A stretch of DNA of 64,000 nt from Desulforapulum sp034007745 (GTDB lineage Bacteria > Desulfobacterota > Desulfobacteria > Desulfobacterales > Desulfobacteraceae), in NCBI GenBank assembly GCA_034007745.1, contig JAVEQI010000001.1, positions 124,001 to 188,000 on the forward strand, read 5' to 3'. Position numbers and translations under genes: made by a program. This document shows positions 9,717-17,942 of the stretch, in pieces; position 1 is the first letter of the stretch, and every line of letters starts with the position of its first letter. The notes beneath the pieces were generated by a model. The model did not search any database, was not told the origin of the DNA, and worked only from the letters and a program-made list of their open reading frames with translations.

Positions 9717-10631
9717 ATGCTCAATGAGCAAATCCGACACGAGAAATCACCCATGGGAATAGAAAAAGCCCTGGAGAACCTGTGCAAGACCAAACCACAA
9801 CTGGAAAACATAGCGAGGGCCTTTGGGCCACTTCTTCTTGCAAAGGCGGCCTTTAAAGAAGAGTGCCACCAACTCCAAAGGTTGGAGAAAGAGGAACTTA
9901 CCATGGACGCCCACCGTTTTTCCCAGGGTGAACCCCTTTTCGCCCATATGGGACTGATTGATTTTAATGAAGACCTACCGGCCGCTGCCAAATGTCTATT
10001 GCCCCCAATGAAGCAGGCATTCAAGGGAATCGTGAAAGAGATTGAAAAAATGGACCAATATCTTTCAACAACCAGTATAGATACAGGCGAATCCATCCAC
10101 GCCCTTGTAAATGACAATCAGAAAATTTTAAATGAACAGGCGGAAAAAATAGGAATATCTGCGCCGGTCTTTACATTTATTCTCGGGCAGCTGGCCAAAC
10201 CGTTCCTGGAGATGCAATCCCCTATATTCGCCCCGTTAACCGAGGGTCATCAATGGCTCCACGGGTATTGCCCCGTGTGCGGCTCCCATGCAGCCATGGC
10301 AGGACTTGTTGGCGAAGGAGGAAAACGCTGGCTCCAATGCTCCCTCTGCAATCATGAGTGGAGGTTTAACCGCAACACCTGTCCCAGGTGCAATGACAGC
10401 AACCATGAGAACCAGGAATATTTTTTTGATAAGGACAGTCCCCTTGGGGCGGCAGAGCGTGTGGATCTTTGCAACAAATGCAAGTCCTATCTTTTGACCA
10501 TAGACCTGCGCCAGAAAACAGACCCGGTGAACATGGAAATTGCAGCCATGGGAATGATCCCCCTGGATATTCTTGCCCAGGAAAAAGGGTACACTCCCAC
10601 CGCTGCTACGCCCTGGAATTCATTATCCTAG
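9717..10631 (+). CDS. fdhE: Formate dehydrogenase accessory protein FdhE
   Basis: This 304-residue protein of the FdhE family is needed for maturation of exported formate dehydrogenases; it is thought to bind the FDH and its Fe-S/metal centres before export. The diagnostic C-terminal zinc-rubredoxin-like half has C-P-V-C-G-S (about 183-187), C-S-L-C-N-H-E-W, then C-P-R-C-N-D and C-N-K-C-K. The ATG at 9717 is preceded by GGAAGGAG. Its position right after the Tat-exported FDH genes, but behind a terminator, suggests separate transcription for the same function. The next gene converges on it. Confidence 0.9.
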   Translation: MLNEQIRHEKSPMGIEKALENLCKTKPQLENIARAFGPLLLAKAAFKEECHQLQRLEKEELTMDAHRFSQGEPLFAHMGLIDFNEDLPAAAKCLLPPMKQAFKGIVKEIEKMDQYLSTTSIDTGESIHALVNDNQKILNEQAEKIGISAPVFTFILGQLAKPFLEMQSPIFAPLTEGHQWLHGYCPVCGSHAAMAGLVGEGGKRWLQCSLCNHEWRFNRNTCPRCNDSNHENQEYFFDKDSPLGAAERVDLCNKCKSYLLTIDLRQKTDPVNMEIAAMGMIPLDILAQEKGYTPTAATPWNSLS

Positions 10632-10678
10632 AGCCTGCACGGCCGAAGCGAAAAATGGCTCCTGCCACAACAAAGGTT

Positions 10679-10721
10679 GAAACTTGAACAAGGCCGCACC
10701 TTGTTTCTTGTCTCAAGTTTC
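10679..10721. terminator. Hairpin between convergent genes
   Basis: Outer arms GAAACTTGA and TCAAGTTTC enclose a second dyad ACAAGG / CCTTGT. It lies between convergent fdhE and the FmdE-MoeA-like gene and could serve both strands as a terminator, although U-runs are weak. Confidence 0.45.
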
Positions 10722-10732
10722 TTGACAGCCGG

Positions 10733-12457
10733 CTATCGCCCAAAGGTGCACCGGGGATACTTGCACTCTTTACAATCAAGGCAAAACGCCCCATGACCCA
10801 TGCGGGCAAGATCCCGGCGTGTGATGGGAACGTCTGCCAGTATGCGGGGCAGCAAAAGATCCAGGCTTGTGGTCTTGAAATAGAGGGCGCAGGCCGGAAC
10901 TCCGATCACCGGTATTTTATTGATGCTTGCCAGAAGCGTCATGGCACCAGGCAAAATGGGAGCACCATAAAGCAGGTTTGTTGCGCCCGCATCCACAAGC
11001 CCCTGACGGGTAACATCATCAGGGTCAACGGAAAGCCCTGCAGTGGTGATCAGAAGATCTGCTCCGTCAGCCAGGAGACTTTCCACACCTTTCTTGATCG
11101 CACCTCTATCGTCAGGAACAATCACAGAGCCCACCACCTTGCAGCCGAGACGCTCGACCTTTGACCTTATTACGGCATCGAACCCATCTTTTATCAAACC
11201 CTGGAACACCTCAGTACCGGTGATCAGTATGCCCACATTGGCCTTACGCATGGGAAGCACATCCATGAGGGGTTCATCACCAATAACAGCCATTGCCTTA
11301 TTGTAATTAGCAAGGGAGAGGTAAAGGGGGATTGCCCTGGTTCCTCCTATCTCATGATCCTTTGACACCACAGAATAACTCTGGCGGGTAGCGCACATAA
11401 CACCCGATACAAGGTTAAAACCCTCCAGCCTGTCTTCATGAATCGTCAAAAGCCCATCCCGGGCAGCAACAAAGGTAACCTTTCCCTCCCTAGGATTTTC
11501 GCCAAAGGCTACCCCACTTCCTGCCATGGCCTTTGCAAAGGCAAGGGCCGCCTTGTCTTCATGCACCCATTCTTCACCCGGACCATCCTGACCTTCAAGA
11601 TAAAGATTGCTTCGCCCCATCTGCTGGAGGCGGCAGACATCCCCTGGTGTAATCACCTGGCCCCGGTGAAAGGCTGCACCCTTTTTTTTGCCGGGAATTA
11701 TTTTTGTCATATCATGGAGTATGACTCGCCCCTCAGCCTCTTTCACAGGAACAGAGTTAAGTTTTGGGGACAGGGAATCAGGGTCAAAAGCGTCGTTAAC
11801 AAAGGGAGCTTCCCCCTGGCATCCCCTGCAGATTGTGCCGTGTTTTGACGGGAAAGCCTCGCCACAGATGGGACAGTCCATAGTTGGCCCAAGGGATCTT
11901 TTTTTCATAAAAACAGGCGCCACCTGAACAGCCTCAATTGAAAAAAGATCTGCTCCGGCATTTTTAATCTGCTCACGTAAAAAAGGGGTATCCTGCTCGG
12001 CCTTGGGTTTTAACTTGTAAAACCAGGTCATGAGCTCCTGCCAGGGTTTCATCTTTACAGGATCAAGAAAAACCCTGACACCGGCTCCTTCAAATTTATC
12101 GTACAGGGTAAGGGCAAATTTTCCAAGGTTGACAACCTTCATCCAATCATTGCCGGTGGTGCATAATGTCAGCATTTGCACAGCATCTGGAAGGCAGTAG
12201 GAGGTTTCACAAATGGCTTCAAACAATACTTCCCTTGGAAGCATCTGTTCAAGGGCAAGATCAACCATTTTTCCCCCAATGATCAACCCAGGTGCCGGGT
12301 ATCCATGGAAGGAGGTTATAAATTCAATATATTCCTCATAGGTATACACATTCCCCTGATGGTCCCGGCACCAGAGAGTATGATGTATATCCAGGCTGTG
12401 ATTTACATCTTTTGTCTCTGTTTTTATGGGATCCTTACCTGCACTTTTATTCAGCAT
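10733..12457 (-). CDS. FmdE-domain / MoeA-like molybdopterin-binding fusion protein
   Basis: This 574-residue protein has two parts. Residues about 45-190 match the FmdE family found with formylmethanofuran and formate dehydrogenases: F-H-G-Y-P-A-P-G-L-I-I-G-G-K, then C-E-T-S-Y-C-L-P-D-A-V-Q and L-C-T-T-G-N. A zinc-ribbon-like quartet follows (C195, C198, C210, C213). The C-terminal half, about 240-550, resembles the MoeA/MogA molybdopterin-binding fold, with G-I-L-I-T-G-T-E-V and T-T-A-G-L-S-V-D-P-D-D-V. A final Cys cluster (C559, C562, C565, C570) closes the protein. The likely role is pterin or metal handling for the neighbouring FDHs; the reaction is not known to me. The ModE-type regulator lies just upstream on the same strand (20 bases apart), so the two probably form an operon. 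Confidence 0.75.
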   Translation of the reverse strand: MLNKSAGKDPIKTETKDVNHSLDIHHTLWCRDHQGNVYTYEEYIEFITSFHGYPAPGLIIGGKMVDLALEQMLPREVLFEAICETSYCLPDAVQMLTLCTTGNDWMKVVNLGKFALTLYDKFEGAGVRVFLDPVKMKPWQELMTWFYKLKPKAEQDTPFLREQIKNAGADLFSIEAVQVAPVFMKKRSLGPTMDCPICGEAFPSKHGTICRGCQGEAPFVNDAFDPDSLSPKLNSVPVKEAEGRVILHDMTKIIPGKKKGAAFHRGQVITPGDVCRLQQMGRSNLYLEGQDGPGEEWVHEDKAALAFAKAMAGSGVAFGENPREGKVTFVAARDGLLTIHEDRLEGFNLVSGVMCATRQSYSVVSKDHEIGGTRAIPLYLSLANYNKAMAVIGDEPLMDVLPMRKANVGILITGTEVFQGLIKDGFDAVIRSKVERLGCKVVGSVIVPDDRGAIKKGVESLLADGADLLITTAGLSVDPDDVTRQGLVDAGATNLLYGAPILPGAMTLLASINKIPVIGVPACALYFKTTSLDLLLPRILADVPITRRDLARMGHGAFCLDCKECKYPRCTFGR

Positions 12458-12476
12458 CTATGACTCCTCTCTTTTT

Positions 12477-12857
12477 TTATACACTATCATCCCTGACTGG
12501 TCTAATATCGATCACTTTTTCAAAAAGCTGATCTGCGTCAATCACCACATTTTTATGAAGTTGCCTGAACTGTTCGACAAACTCCAGAGCCGCAGGCATC
12601 AGCTCAGAACCGCCGCCTGCGGCACCTCCTTTGCTTCTCACAAGCAGAGGAAAACCAAGTCTCTCTTCCGTTGCTTTCACCCTTCCCCACAAGGCGCGGT
12701 AACTCATTTTCAACTCCTTGGCAGCAGCCTGAAGTGAGCCGAGACGATGTACTGCCTCAAGGATTTTAAGACGACCAAGTCCAAACACCACCTTTCCATC
12801 TTCGTCCTCTATCCATATTTTTGATCGAATAAAGAACCGTTCTGATTTTTTATCCAT
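12477..12857 (-). CDS. ModE-type winged-helix regulator (DNA-binding domain only)
   Basis: This protein of about 126 residues has a LysR/ModE-style winged helix: F-G-L-G-R-L-K-I-L-E-A-V, then G-S-L-Q-A-A-A-K-E-L-K-M-S-Y-R-A-L-W-G-R-V, then G-G-A-A-G-G-G-S-E-L. That is the N-terminal half of ModE, the molybdate-responsive repressor. The C-terminal molybdate-binding Mop domains are missing, so it belongs to the short ModE-like proteins common near molybdenum enzymes. I chose the ATG at 12857 (M-D-K-K-S-E-R) over the one at 12899 on family alignment. Neither has a good ribosome site, so the start is uncertain. It precedes the FmdE-MoeA-like gene and may control it and the FDHs. Confidence 0.8.
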   Translation of the reverse strand: MDKKSERFFIRSKIWIEDEDGKVVFGLGRLKILEAVHRLGSLQAAAKELKMSYRALWGRVKATEERLGFPLLVRSKGGAAGGGSELMPAALEFVEQFRQLHKNVVIDADQLFEKVIDIRPVRDDSV

Positions 12858-13101
12858 ATTAATTCTATCTAACCTCAATCGATATGTCACAAATAACATA
12901 GGAGTTTAAAATGCTTGATACCCCAGGATATGCAAAAAGTCAACTCCAATGACAAAACCTGACCAGCAAGGTTGAAATCCCTCCTGAAAAAGGATATCAT
13001 CCACATGTCCTGGTGAACATAACGAATATTGAAACTAGGCCAACGGTGTCCCTTTGACGTGAGTTTCCTAAAAAAAATAATAAAAACGGATTGAAAGCAT
13101 T

Positions 13102-13533
13102 ATGAATCAACAGGTTCAAGAACTTCTTAAACGAATCAATTATATAGAAGCAGACATGGAAATCCAACGACAGATCCTCTGTTCAATTCCCTCTTCTGAC
13201 AAAAAAGAAATGGAAAAGACTATCCAGCTAATTGCCCAGAAAAAGACCATGGTAGAAGGGCTGAGGAAGGAGATAAAAGATACTGATCCCCTGGTCTTTC
13301 AACAAATTATGGCCTTTGAAAAGGCAACAAACAAGTTTAAGCAACTTGCCGCAGAAAAAAACTTCATTGAGATCAAAACCCCAAATGAAAATGAACCGTG
13401 CAATTTAAATATTAAAAAGGGTAATCAAACGATTGAATGCCTTGTAAAGGCGAAGGATGAATCAGGGGGGTATACCGTAATCAACTACAATGGTGAGATT
13501 CTTGAATTTTTAAATGACGAAGTTATGGTCTGA
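13102..13533 (+). CDS. Hypothetical protein with N-terminal coiled coil
   Basis: This 143-residue protein does not belong to a family I recognise. Residues 1-85 are charged and helical with heptad-like spacing (coiled-coil character). Residues about 95-143 look like a small beta-rich module (K-K-G-N-Q-T-I-E-C-L-V-K-A, then G-G-Y-T-V-I-N-Y-N-G-E-I-L). There is no signal peptide or membrane segment. It stands alone on the plus strand, converging on the pseudouridine synthase gene, with a weak ribosome site (GGATTGAAAGC) before the ATG. Codon use and length support a real gene. Confidence 0.65.
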   Translation: MNQQVQELLKRINYIEADMEIQRQILCSIPSSDKKEMEKTIQLIAQKKTMVEGLRKEIKDTDPLVFQQIMAFEKATNKFKQLAAEKNFIEIKTPNENEPCNLNIKKGNQTIECLVKAKDESGGYTVINYNGEILEFLNDEVMV

Positions 13534-13581
13534 GGCCATCAGTACAGCTCATGCACTGTCCCTTACTTATTTTATCGAGCT

Positions 13582-14544
13582 TCATGCTTTGCTGTGTCCG
13601 CCAGAACATGTGGATTGTTCAGAATGTGAATTGCTGCTGAGCTCTATCATCTCAAGCATGTCTCCTGGAACAGGGGTGAAGAACTCAACTCTTTTACCTG
13701 ACCAGGGGTGCCTGAAACCTAATGAAACTGCATGGAGCATCTGCCGCGGCGTTTGAATTTGTTTGTCTTTACGAGGTCCATACACCCTGTCCCCTACAAG
13801 GGGATAACCTAGGGCACTGAAATGAACCCGGATCTGATGGGTTCGGCCGGTTTTCAAACCAACCTCTACAAGGGTATATCCATGTATCTGTTCCAGAACA
13901 CGCCACCTGGTTTCTGCTGGCCTTGCACTTTTACTATTGATTGACATGCGCTTTCTATGGATTGGATGTCTACCAATGGGAAGGACGATTCGACCTTGAT
14001 TCTCATTTATCAATCCTGTAACCAGGGCAAGATATAATTTTCTAACCCGCCGATGCTTAAATTCCTTTTGCAGAAACTCATAGGACCTTTTGGTCTTTGC
14101 TACGAGAATAGCTCCGCTTGTATCCTTATCTAACCTGTGTACAATTCCACTCCGTGGCGGGGCATCACAATTTGCTCCATTAAGATCGGGGAAACGATGA
14201 ATCAAGGCGTTTAAAAGGGTTCCGCTGGAATTCCCAACTCCTGGGAGGACTACCAGTCCCGGGGGTTTGTTGATCACAACAATCCAGGGGTCCTCATAAA
14301 TCAAATCAAGGGAAATGGATTCTCCAAGGGGAAGCAGTTCTGTTTCAGGCTCAACGCTTCCTTCAACAACCTCACCCGGCTTCACCCGGTAAGCTGCCTT
14401 TTTCCGACGACCCGAAACAAGGATGTCACCCCGTTCTATGGCCCTGGCCACTGCGCCCCGGGTGACATCATTTGCAGTTGTGGTAACAAGAACATCCAGG
14501 CGCTGCCCCATGAGCATTTCTGATACTTCAATTTTAATCTTCAT
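13582..14544 (-). CDS. RluD-family 23S rRNA pseudouridine synthase
   Basis: This 320-residue enzyme converts uridines to pseudouridine in ribosomal RNA. It has an N-terminal S4 RNA-binding domain (about 10-70; G-Q-R-L-D-V-L, then A-R-A-I-E-R-G-D-I-L-V) followed by the RluA-type catalytic domain with H-R-L-D-K-D-T-S-G (the Asp is catalytic) and the late G-R-T-H-Q-I-R-V-H-F motif. Length is usual for RluD. The C-terminal 15 residues are low in similarity. The ATG at 14544 has TGGAGAAAG before it. A terminator separates it from carD upstream. Confidence 0.9.
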   Translation of the reverse strand: MKIKIEVSEMLMGQRLDVLVTTTANDVTRGAVARAIERGDILVSGRRKKAAYRVKPGEVVEGSVEPETELLPLGESISLDLIYEDPWIVVINKPPGLVVLPGVGNSSGTLLNALIHRFPDLNGANCDAPPRSGIVHRLDKDTSGAILVAKTKRSYEFLQKEFKHRRVRKLYLALVTGLINENQGRIVLPIGRHPIHRKRMSINSKSARPAETRWRVLEQIHGYTLVEVGLKTGRTHQIRVHFSALGYPLVGDRVYGPRKDKQIQTPRQMLHAVSLGFRHPWSGKRVEFFTPVPGDMLEMIELSSNSHSEQSTCSGGHSKA

Positions 14545-14557
14545 CTTTCTCCAAAAT

Positions 14558-14594
14558 AAAAGACCGATGGGCTACAATAGCTTCATCGGTCTTT
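14558..14594 (-). terminator. Terminator after carD
   Basis: On the minus strand AAAGACCGATG pairs with CATCGGTCTTTT, followed by ATTTT. It lies 38 bases past the carD stop. Confidence 0.82.
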
Positions 14595-14632
14595 ACGAAC
14601 CATGGCCTTTTTCCGTGTGGTCACCCAAAACC

Positions 14633-15160
14633 TTAATCGAACAGCTGCTCAATCTCCGTCATCATGGCTGTTTCATCCATATTTTTTGCCATGGAGAGTT
14701 CCTGTACCAGAAGGTTTTGAGCAGTATCGAGAAGTTTTCTCTCACCAAACGAAAGATCCTTTTCGAGTTTGAGCTGAAAAAGATCGCGAAACACCTCTGC
14801 AATGTCATATATAGACCCGGTCTTGATCTTATCCATATATTCACGATATCTTCGATTCCAAGTCTGCTTGTCTGTATCAGGACCCTTTGACTTCATTATC
14901 CTGTAAACTTCGGGGACATCCTTTTGTTTGATGACCTCCCTCAGGCCTACGGATTCGACATTGGCGGTTGGTATCATTATAACCATACCATTATCAACGA
15001 TCTTCATCATATAAAAGTTCATGTTTTCGCCATTTATCTCTTTTGACTCAATGGACTCGATACAACCGACTCCATGGGCCGGATAAACAGCCATATCACC
15101 CTTGAGAAACTCTTTTTTCCTGATCTTACTACCTGAATCGCACTTTTCTTTTTCCGACAT
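14633..15160 (-). CDS. carD: CarD-family transcription regulator
   Basis: This protein of about 175 residues is a CarD/CdnL-type RNA-polymerase-binding regulator, which stabilises open promoter complexes, often at rRNA genes. The N-terminal RID domain is seen as K-G-D-M-A-V-Y-P-A-H-G-V-G-C-I, and M-V-I-M-I-P-T-A-N-V-E-S-V-G-L-R is also diagnostic. A helical C-terminal DNA-binding domain follows (W-N-R-R-Y-R-E-Y-M-D-K-I, then L-S-F-G-E-R-K-L-L-D). The ATG at 15160 (M-S-E-K-E-K) fits the family; an in-frame ATG at 15226 would add 22 hydrophobic residues without family support. Confidence 0.9.
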   Translation of the reverse strand: MSEKEKCDSGSKIRKKEFLKGDMAVYPAHGVGCIESIESKEINGENMNFYMMKIVDNGMVIMIPTANVESVGLREVIKQKDVPEVYRIMKSKGPDTDKQTWNRRYREYMDKIKTGSIYDIAEVFRDLFQLKLEKDLSFGERKLLDTAQNLLVQELSMAKNMDETAMMTEIEQLFD

Positions 15161-15264
15161 AGAAACCACCACTCTTTTTTTAAATTGTTTCAGAAACAAT
15201 ACGGCCATGGTTGAGTAATATAGCATATACTCACATCAGAATCAAATCAAAATCCAAAAGAGTG

Positions 15265-15846
15265 CTATTCACGGGAATTATAAAGGTTCATGGCAGCCGT
15301 AACACCTTTTTCAATAATGGATTCACAGGCGTCTGCCCCCAGGGTTACAACCTTGCATAGCTCAATGGTCTCAGACGGGGTAAAGCGCCCCAGGACATGG
15401 CCTGTAACCCCCTGCTCGCCATGGGGCCTGCCCACACCTAACCTGACCCGATTAAACTCCTTTGTACCAAGAGCTTGGATCGTCGATCGAATACCGTTAT
15501 GGCCACCGTGTCCCCGGTTAAAGGCAACGAGAAGCCTGCCAAATTCAAGATCCAGATCATCGTGAACAACAATAATGTTTGCGGGTAATATTTTAAAGTA
15601 TGCTGCAAGTTGCTGAAGAGGTGGACCGCTTCTGTTCATGTAGGCCTGGGGTCTTGCTATTACAACATTGAAGCCGCTGATCAACCCCTTTGTATAAGCG
15701 GTATTTGAACGATATTTTTCAGGCGGGAACCCATGGGTGGCAATGAGGGCCTGGGCAACAAAAAAACCAATATTGTGACGAGTCTGGGCGTATTCTCTAC
15801 CGGGATTTCCCAGACCCGCCACCATGAAAATTTGATTATCAGCCAT
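15265..15846 (-). CDS. pth: Peptidyl-tRNA hydrolase
   Basis: This 193-residue enzyme frees tRNA from stalled peptidyl-tRNA. Diagnostic motifs are G-L-G-N-P-G-R-E-Y-A-Q-T-R-H-N-I-G-F (catalytic His20-type region near residue 24), K-P-x-x-Y-M-N-R-S-G-type P-Q-A-Y-M-N-R-S-G-P, V-V-H-D-D-L-D-L and G-G-H-N-G-I-R-S. Full length. It lies 10 bases after rplY, the conserved L25-Pth pairing. Confidence 0.95.
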   Translation of the reverse strand: MADNQIFMVAGLGNPGREYAQTRHNIGFFVAQALIATHGFPPEKYRSNTAYTKGLISGFNVVIARPQAYMNRSGPPLQQLAAYFKILPANIIVVHDDLDLEFGRLLVAFNRGHGGHNGIRSTIQALGTKEFNRVRLGVGRPHGEQGVTGHVLGRFTPSETIELCKVVTLGADACESIIEKGVTAAMNLYNSRE

Positions 15847-15856
15847 AACCTTAGGC

Positions 15857-16504
15857 CTACTCTTCGACAGCCTCTTCTTCTTCTGCTGCTGCTGCTACTT
15901 CTTCTTCTTCGAGGTCTTCCTCACCTTCTTCCTCTACCTCAGCTGTAGGCGCTACAATGGTGAGAATGGTGAAATTAACCTCATGGGGAATTTCAACGTC
16001 CGGGCCCAGATCTATCTCCTCAACATGGACGGCATCGCCAATCTCAAGGTTTGTGGTATCAATCTGAATAACCTCGGGCATGTCGCCGGGGCGGCAGATA
16101 ACATCGAGCTCACGACGAATAAGCTGAAGAATACCGCCGGCTTCTACACCGATAGACTCACCGATCGCCTCGATGGGAACAGCAATGGTGATCTTTTCAT
16201 CCACGTTTATTGCCTGAAAATCTGCATGGAGATATTTGAGATCAAAGGCATCCATCTGAATCTCTTTGAGCATCACGGTTCTTGACGGCACGGTATCTCC
16301 GTTAACGGCAAGATTGATAAACAGACCTGACTCTCCATTTATCCTTATCATGGTCGTAAGATCCAGGGTTGAAACCGAAATGGGCATGGGATCAATCTTC
16401 GGACCATAAAGAACCGCCGGAACGGCCTGATTCTGCCTAAGATGACGGGCGGCACTTTTTCCTCTGCCCTGCCTGAGTTCAGCTTTTAAATTTACAAGTT
16501 CCAA
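15857..16504 (-). CDS. rplY: 50S ribosomal protein L25 (CTC form)
   Basis: This 215-residue 5S-rRNA-binding ribosomal protein has the general-stress CTC layout: an N-terminal L25 domain (about 1-93; L-R-Q-G-R-G-K-S-A-A-R-H-L-R) and a C-terminal TL5-like beta domain (about 100-185; V-P-I-E-A-I-G-E-S-I-G-V). A 30-residue tail of almost only Glu, Ala and Val follows, seen as CTT/CTG triplet runs on the plus strand. The start is TTG at 16504; GGAGG stands 8 bases upstream, and no ATG fits. prs precedes it and pth follows. Confidence 0.93.
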   Translation of the reverse strand: MELVNLKAELRQGRGKSAARHLRQNQAVPAVLYGPKIDPMPISVSTLDLTTMIRINGESGLFINLAVNGDTVPSRTVMLKEIQMDAFDLKYLHADFQAINVDEKITIAVPIEAIGESIGVEAGGILQLIRRELDVICRPGDMPEVIQIDTTNLEIGDAVHVEEIDLGPDVEIPHEVNFTILTIVAPTAEVEEEGEEDLEEEEVAAAAEEEEAVEE

Positions 16505-16808
16505 ATTTCTAACCTCCGTATCTGCACAATAATGCAGCTTGATAACTATGGTTTTTTATGAAAAACTCCAACTCAAGAGTTAGGGAACTGGAAGAAAACA
16601 ATAAACACACATCGTGCAGGACTTTTGTTCGTTTTTAAGGCGTGATGACAGGTGCATAGTGAACTATGTGCCTGTTATCACAACACAAAAAACTGATAAA
16701 AGGGCAAGCAGGATGTACATAATATTTTTTGGAGGTTCCCTTATATCCTTTGGGGAGCTTCATCGTTCGTTATGGCCGGAGTCCATCCTTCATTCCGACC
16801 GTGCCTGA
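16505..16808 (-). other. prs-rplY intercistronic region with long hairpin
   Basis: There is no gene in these 304 bases. A nearly perfect 18-bp stem with a TGAA loop lies at 16642-16681 (GTGATGACAGG... against ...CCTGTTATCAC), with two mismatched positions and one G-U pair. It may stabilise or attenuate the prs-rplY transcript. No U-run follows on the minus strand. Confidence 0.55.
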
Positions 16809-17747
16809 CTATACAAAAAGAGAATTTACAGAATCCCCCCTGTAACCGCGTATGATAGCTTCACCCACAAGCCTTGCAATGCTGACGGTATGAATCTTTT
16901 CACAGAGCCCCGCCTCTTCAGACAGGGGAATCGTATCCGTTACCACAAGTGTACCCAGTGAAGAGTTCTTTATTCTTTCAACGGCCGGCCCGGAAAGGAC
17001 TGGATGGGTGCAGCAGGCGTGAACTTCCTTTGCCCCTTTGGCCAGAAGGACTCCGGCCGCCTCGGTAAGGGTTCCAGCCGTATCAACCATGTCGTCGAGA
17101 ATAATGGCTGTTTTTCCCTGGACGTCTCCGATTACTGCCATTGCCTTTGCCTGGTTAGGAGCACTCCTTCGTTTATCCACAATGGCAAGCTCGGCATGAA
17201 GACGTTTTGCAAAGGCCCTGGCGCGTTCCACACCGCCTGCATCCGGCGAGACAACCACAAGATCTCCATTGTAGTTGTTTCTGATATACTCAAGCAGTAC
17301 GGGTGCGGCATACAGGTTGTCAACTGGGATATTGAAAAATCCCTGAATCTGACCCGCATGCAAATCCATAGTGATAACCCGGTGAACACCACTGGTGGTA
17401 AGAAGATCTGCAATTAGCTTGGCACTGATGGGAACTCGCGGCCGCACCTTTTTATCCTGACGGGAATAGCCGAAATAAGGTATAACCGCCGTTATAGAAC
17501 TGGCTGACGACCGTTTCAGGGCATCCACCATGAGCAGAAGCTCCATCAAATTATCGTTTACCGGAGCACAGGTGGATTGAACGATAAAGATATCCTGCTT
17601 TCTGACATTTTCATTGATTTCCACCTGAATTTCACCGTCGCTGAACCGGTTCAGCTTGATTTTTCCAAGGGGCCTTGCAAGGTATTCAGAGATCTTTTGT
17701 GAAAGAGCAGGATTTGAATTCCCTGAAAAAACCGATATACCGTTCAT
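16809..17747 (-). CDS. prs: Ribose-phosphate pyrophosphokinase
   Basis: This enzyme of about 312 residues makes PRPP from ribose-5-phosphate and ATP for nucleotide, His and Trp synthesis. It shows F-S-G-N-S-N near the N-terminus, F-S-D-G-E-I-Q-V-E-I, the ATP loop Y-F-G-Y-S-R-Q-D-K-K, V-I-T-M-D-L-H-A-G-Q-I-Q-G-F-F and the PRPP-binding I-L-D-D-M-V-D-T-A-G-T. The ATG at 17747 (M-N-G-I-S) is preceded at a suitable distance by AAAGAG; an ATG at 17756 would overlap that ribosome site. The gene stands between tRNA-Gln and rplY, a conserved order with ispE upstream. Confidence 0.95.
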   Translation of the reverse strand: MNGISVFSGNSNPALSQKISEYLARPLGKIKLNRFSDGEIQVEINENVRKQDIFIVQSTCAPVNDNLMELLLMVDALKRSSASSITAVIPYFGYSRQDKKVRPRVPISAKLIADLLTTSGVHRVITMDLHAGQIQGFFNIPVDNLYAAPVLLEYIRNNYNGDLVVVSPDAGGVERARAFAKRLHAELAIVDKRRSAPNQAKAMAVIGDVQGKTAIILDDMVDTAGTLTEAAGVLLAKGAKEVHACCTHPVLSGPAVERIKNSSLGTLVVTDTIPLSEEAGLCEKIHTVSIARLVGEAIIRGYRGDSVNSLFV

Positions 17748-17863
17748 AGTAAGCATCTCTTTATTTATTTAGGAAAAGCTTCCGCCGAAGTATTACAGAC
17801 AAAAAAACTTCACCCTTAGTTGTGGCCGCAGCCATCATTTGTTCTGACAGTGCCGATGATTGC

Positions 17864-17938
17864 TGGCTGGGGCGGGAGGATTCGAACCTCCGAATGCAGG
17901 AATCAAAATCCTGTGTCTTACCGCTTGACGACGCCCCA
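17864..17938 (-). tRNA. tRNA-Gln (anticodon TTG)
   Basis: The minus strand reads as a 75-base cloverleaf: acceptor TGGGGCG pairing with CGCCCCA, D-arm with AAGCGG, anticodon loop TTTTGAT (TTG, Gln), T-arm GGAGG-TTCGAAT-CCTCC and encoded CCA. It lies between ispE and prs, probably in their transcript. Confidence 0.95.
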
Positions 17939-17942
17939 TCAT

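Noticed and set aside
15857..15950. CTT/CTG-rich stretch as a microsatellite
   Set aside because: It encodes the acidic Glu/Ala tail of ribosomal protein L25 in frame, a normal feature of the CTC form.
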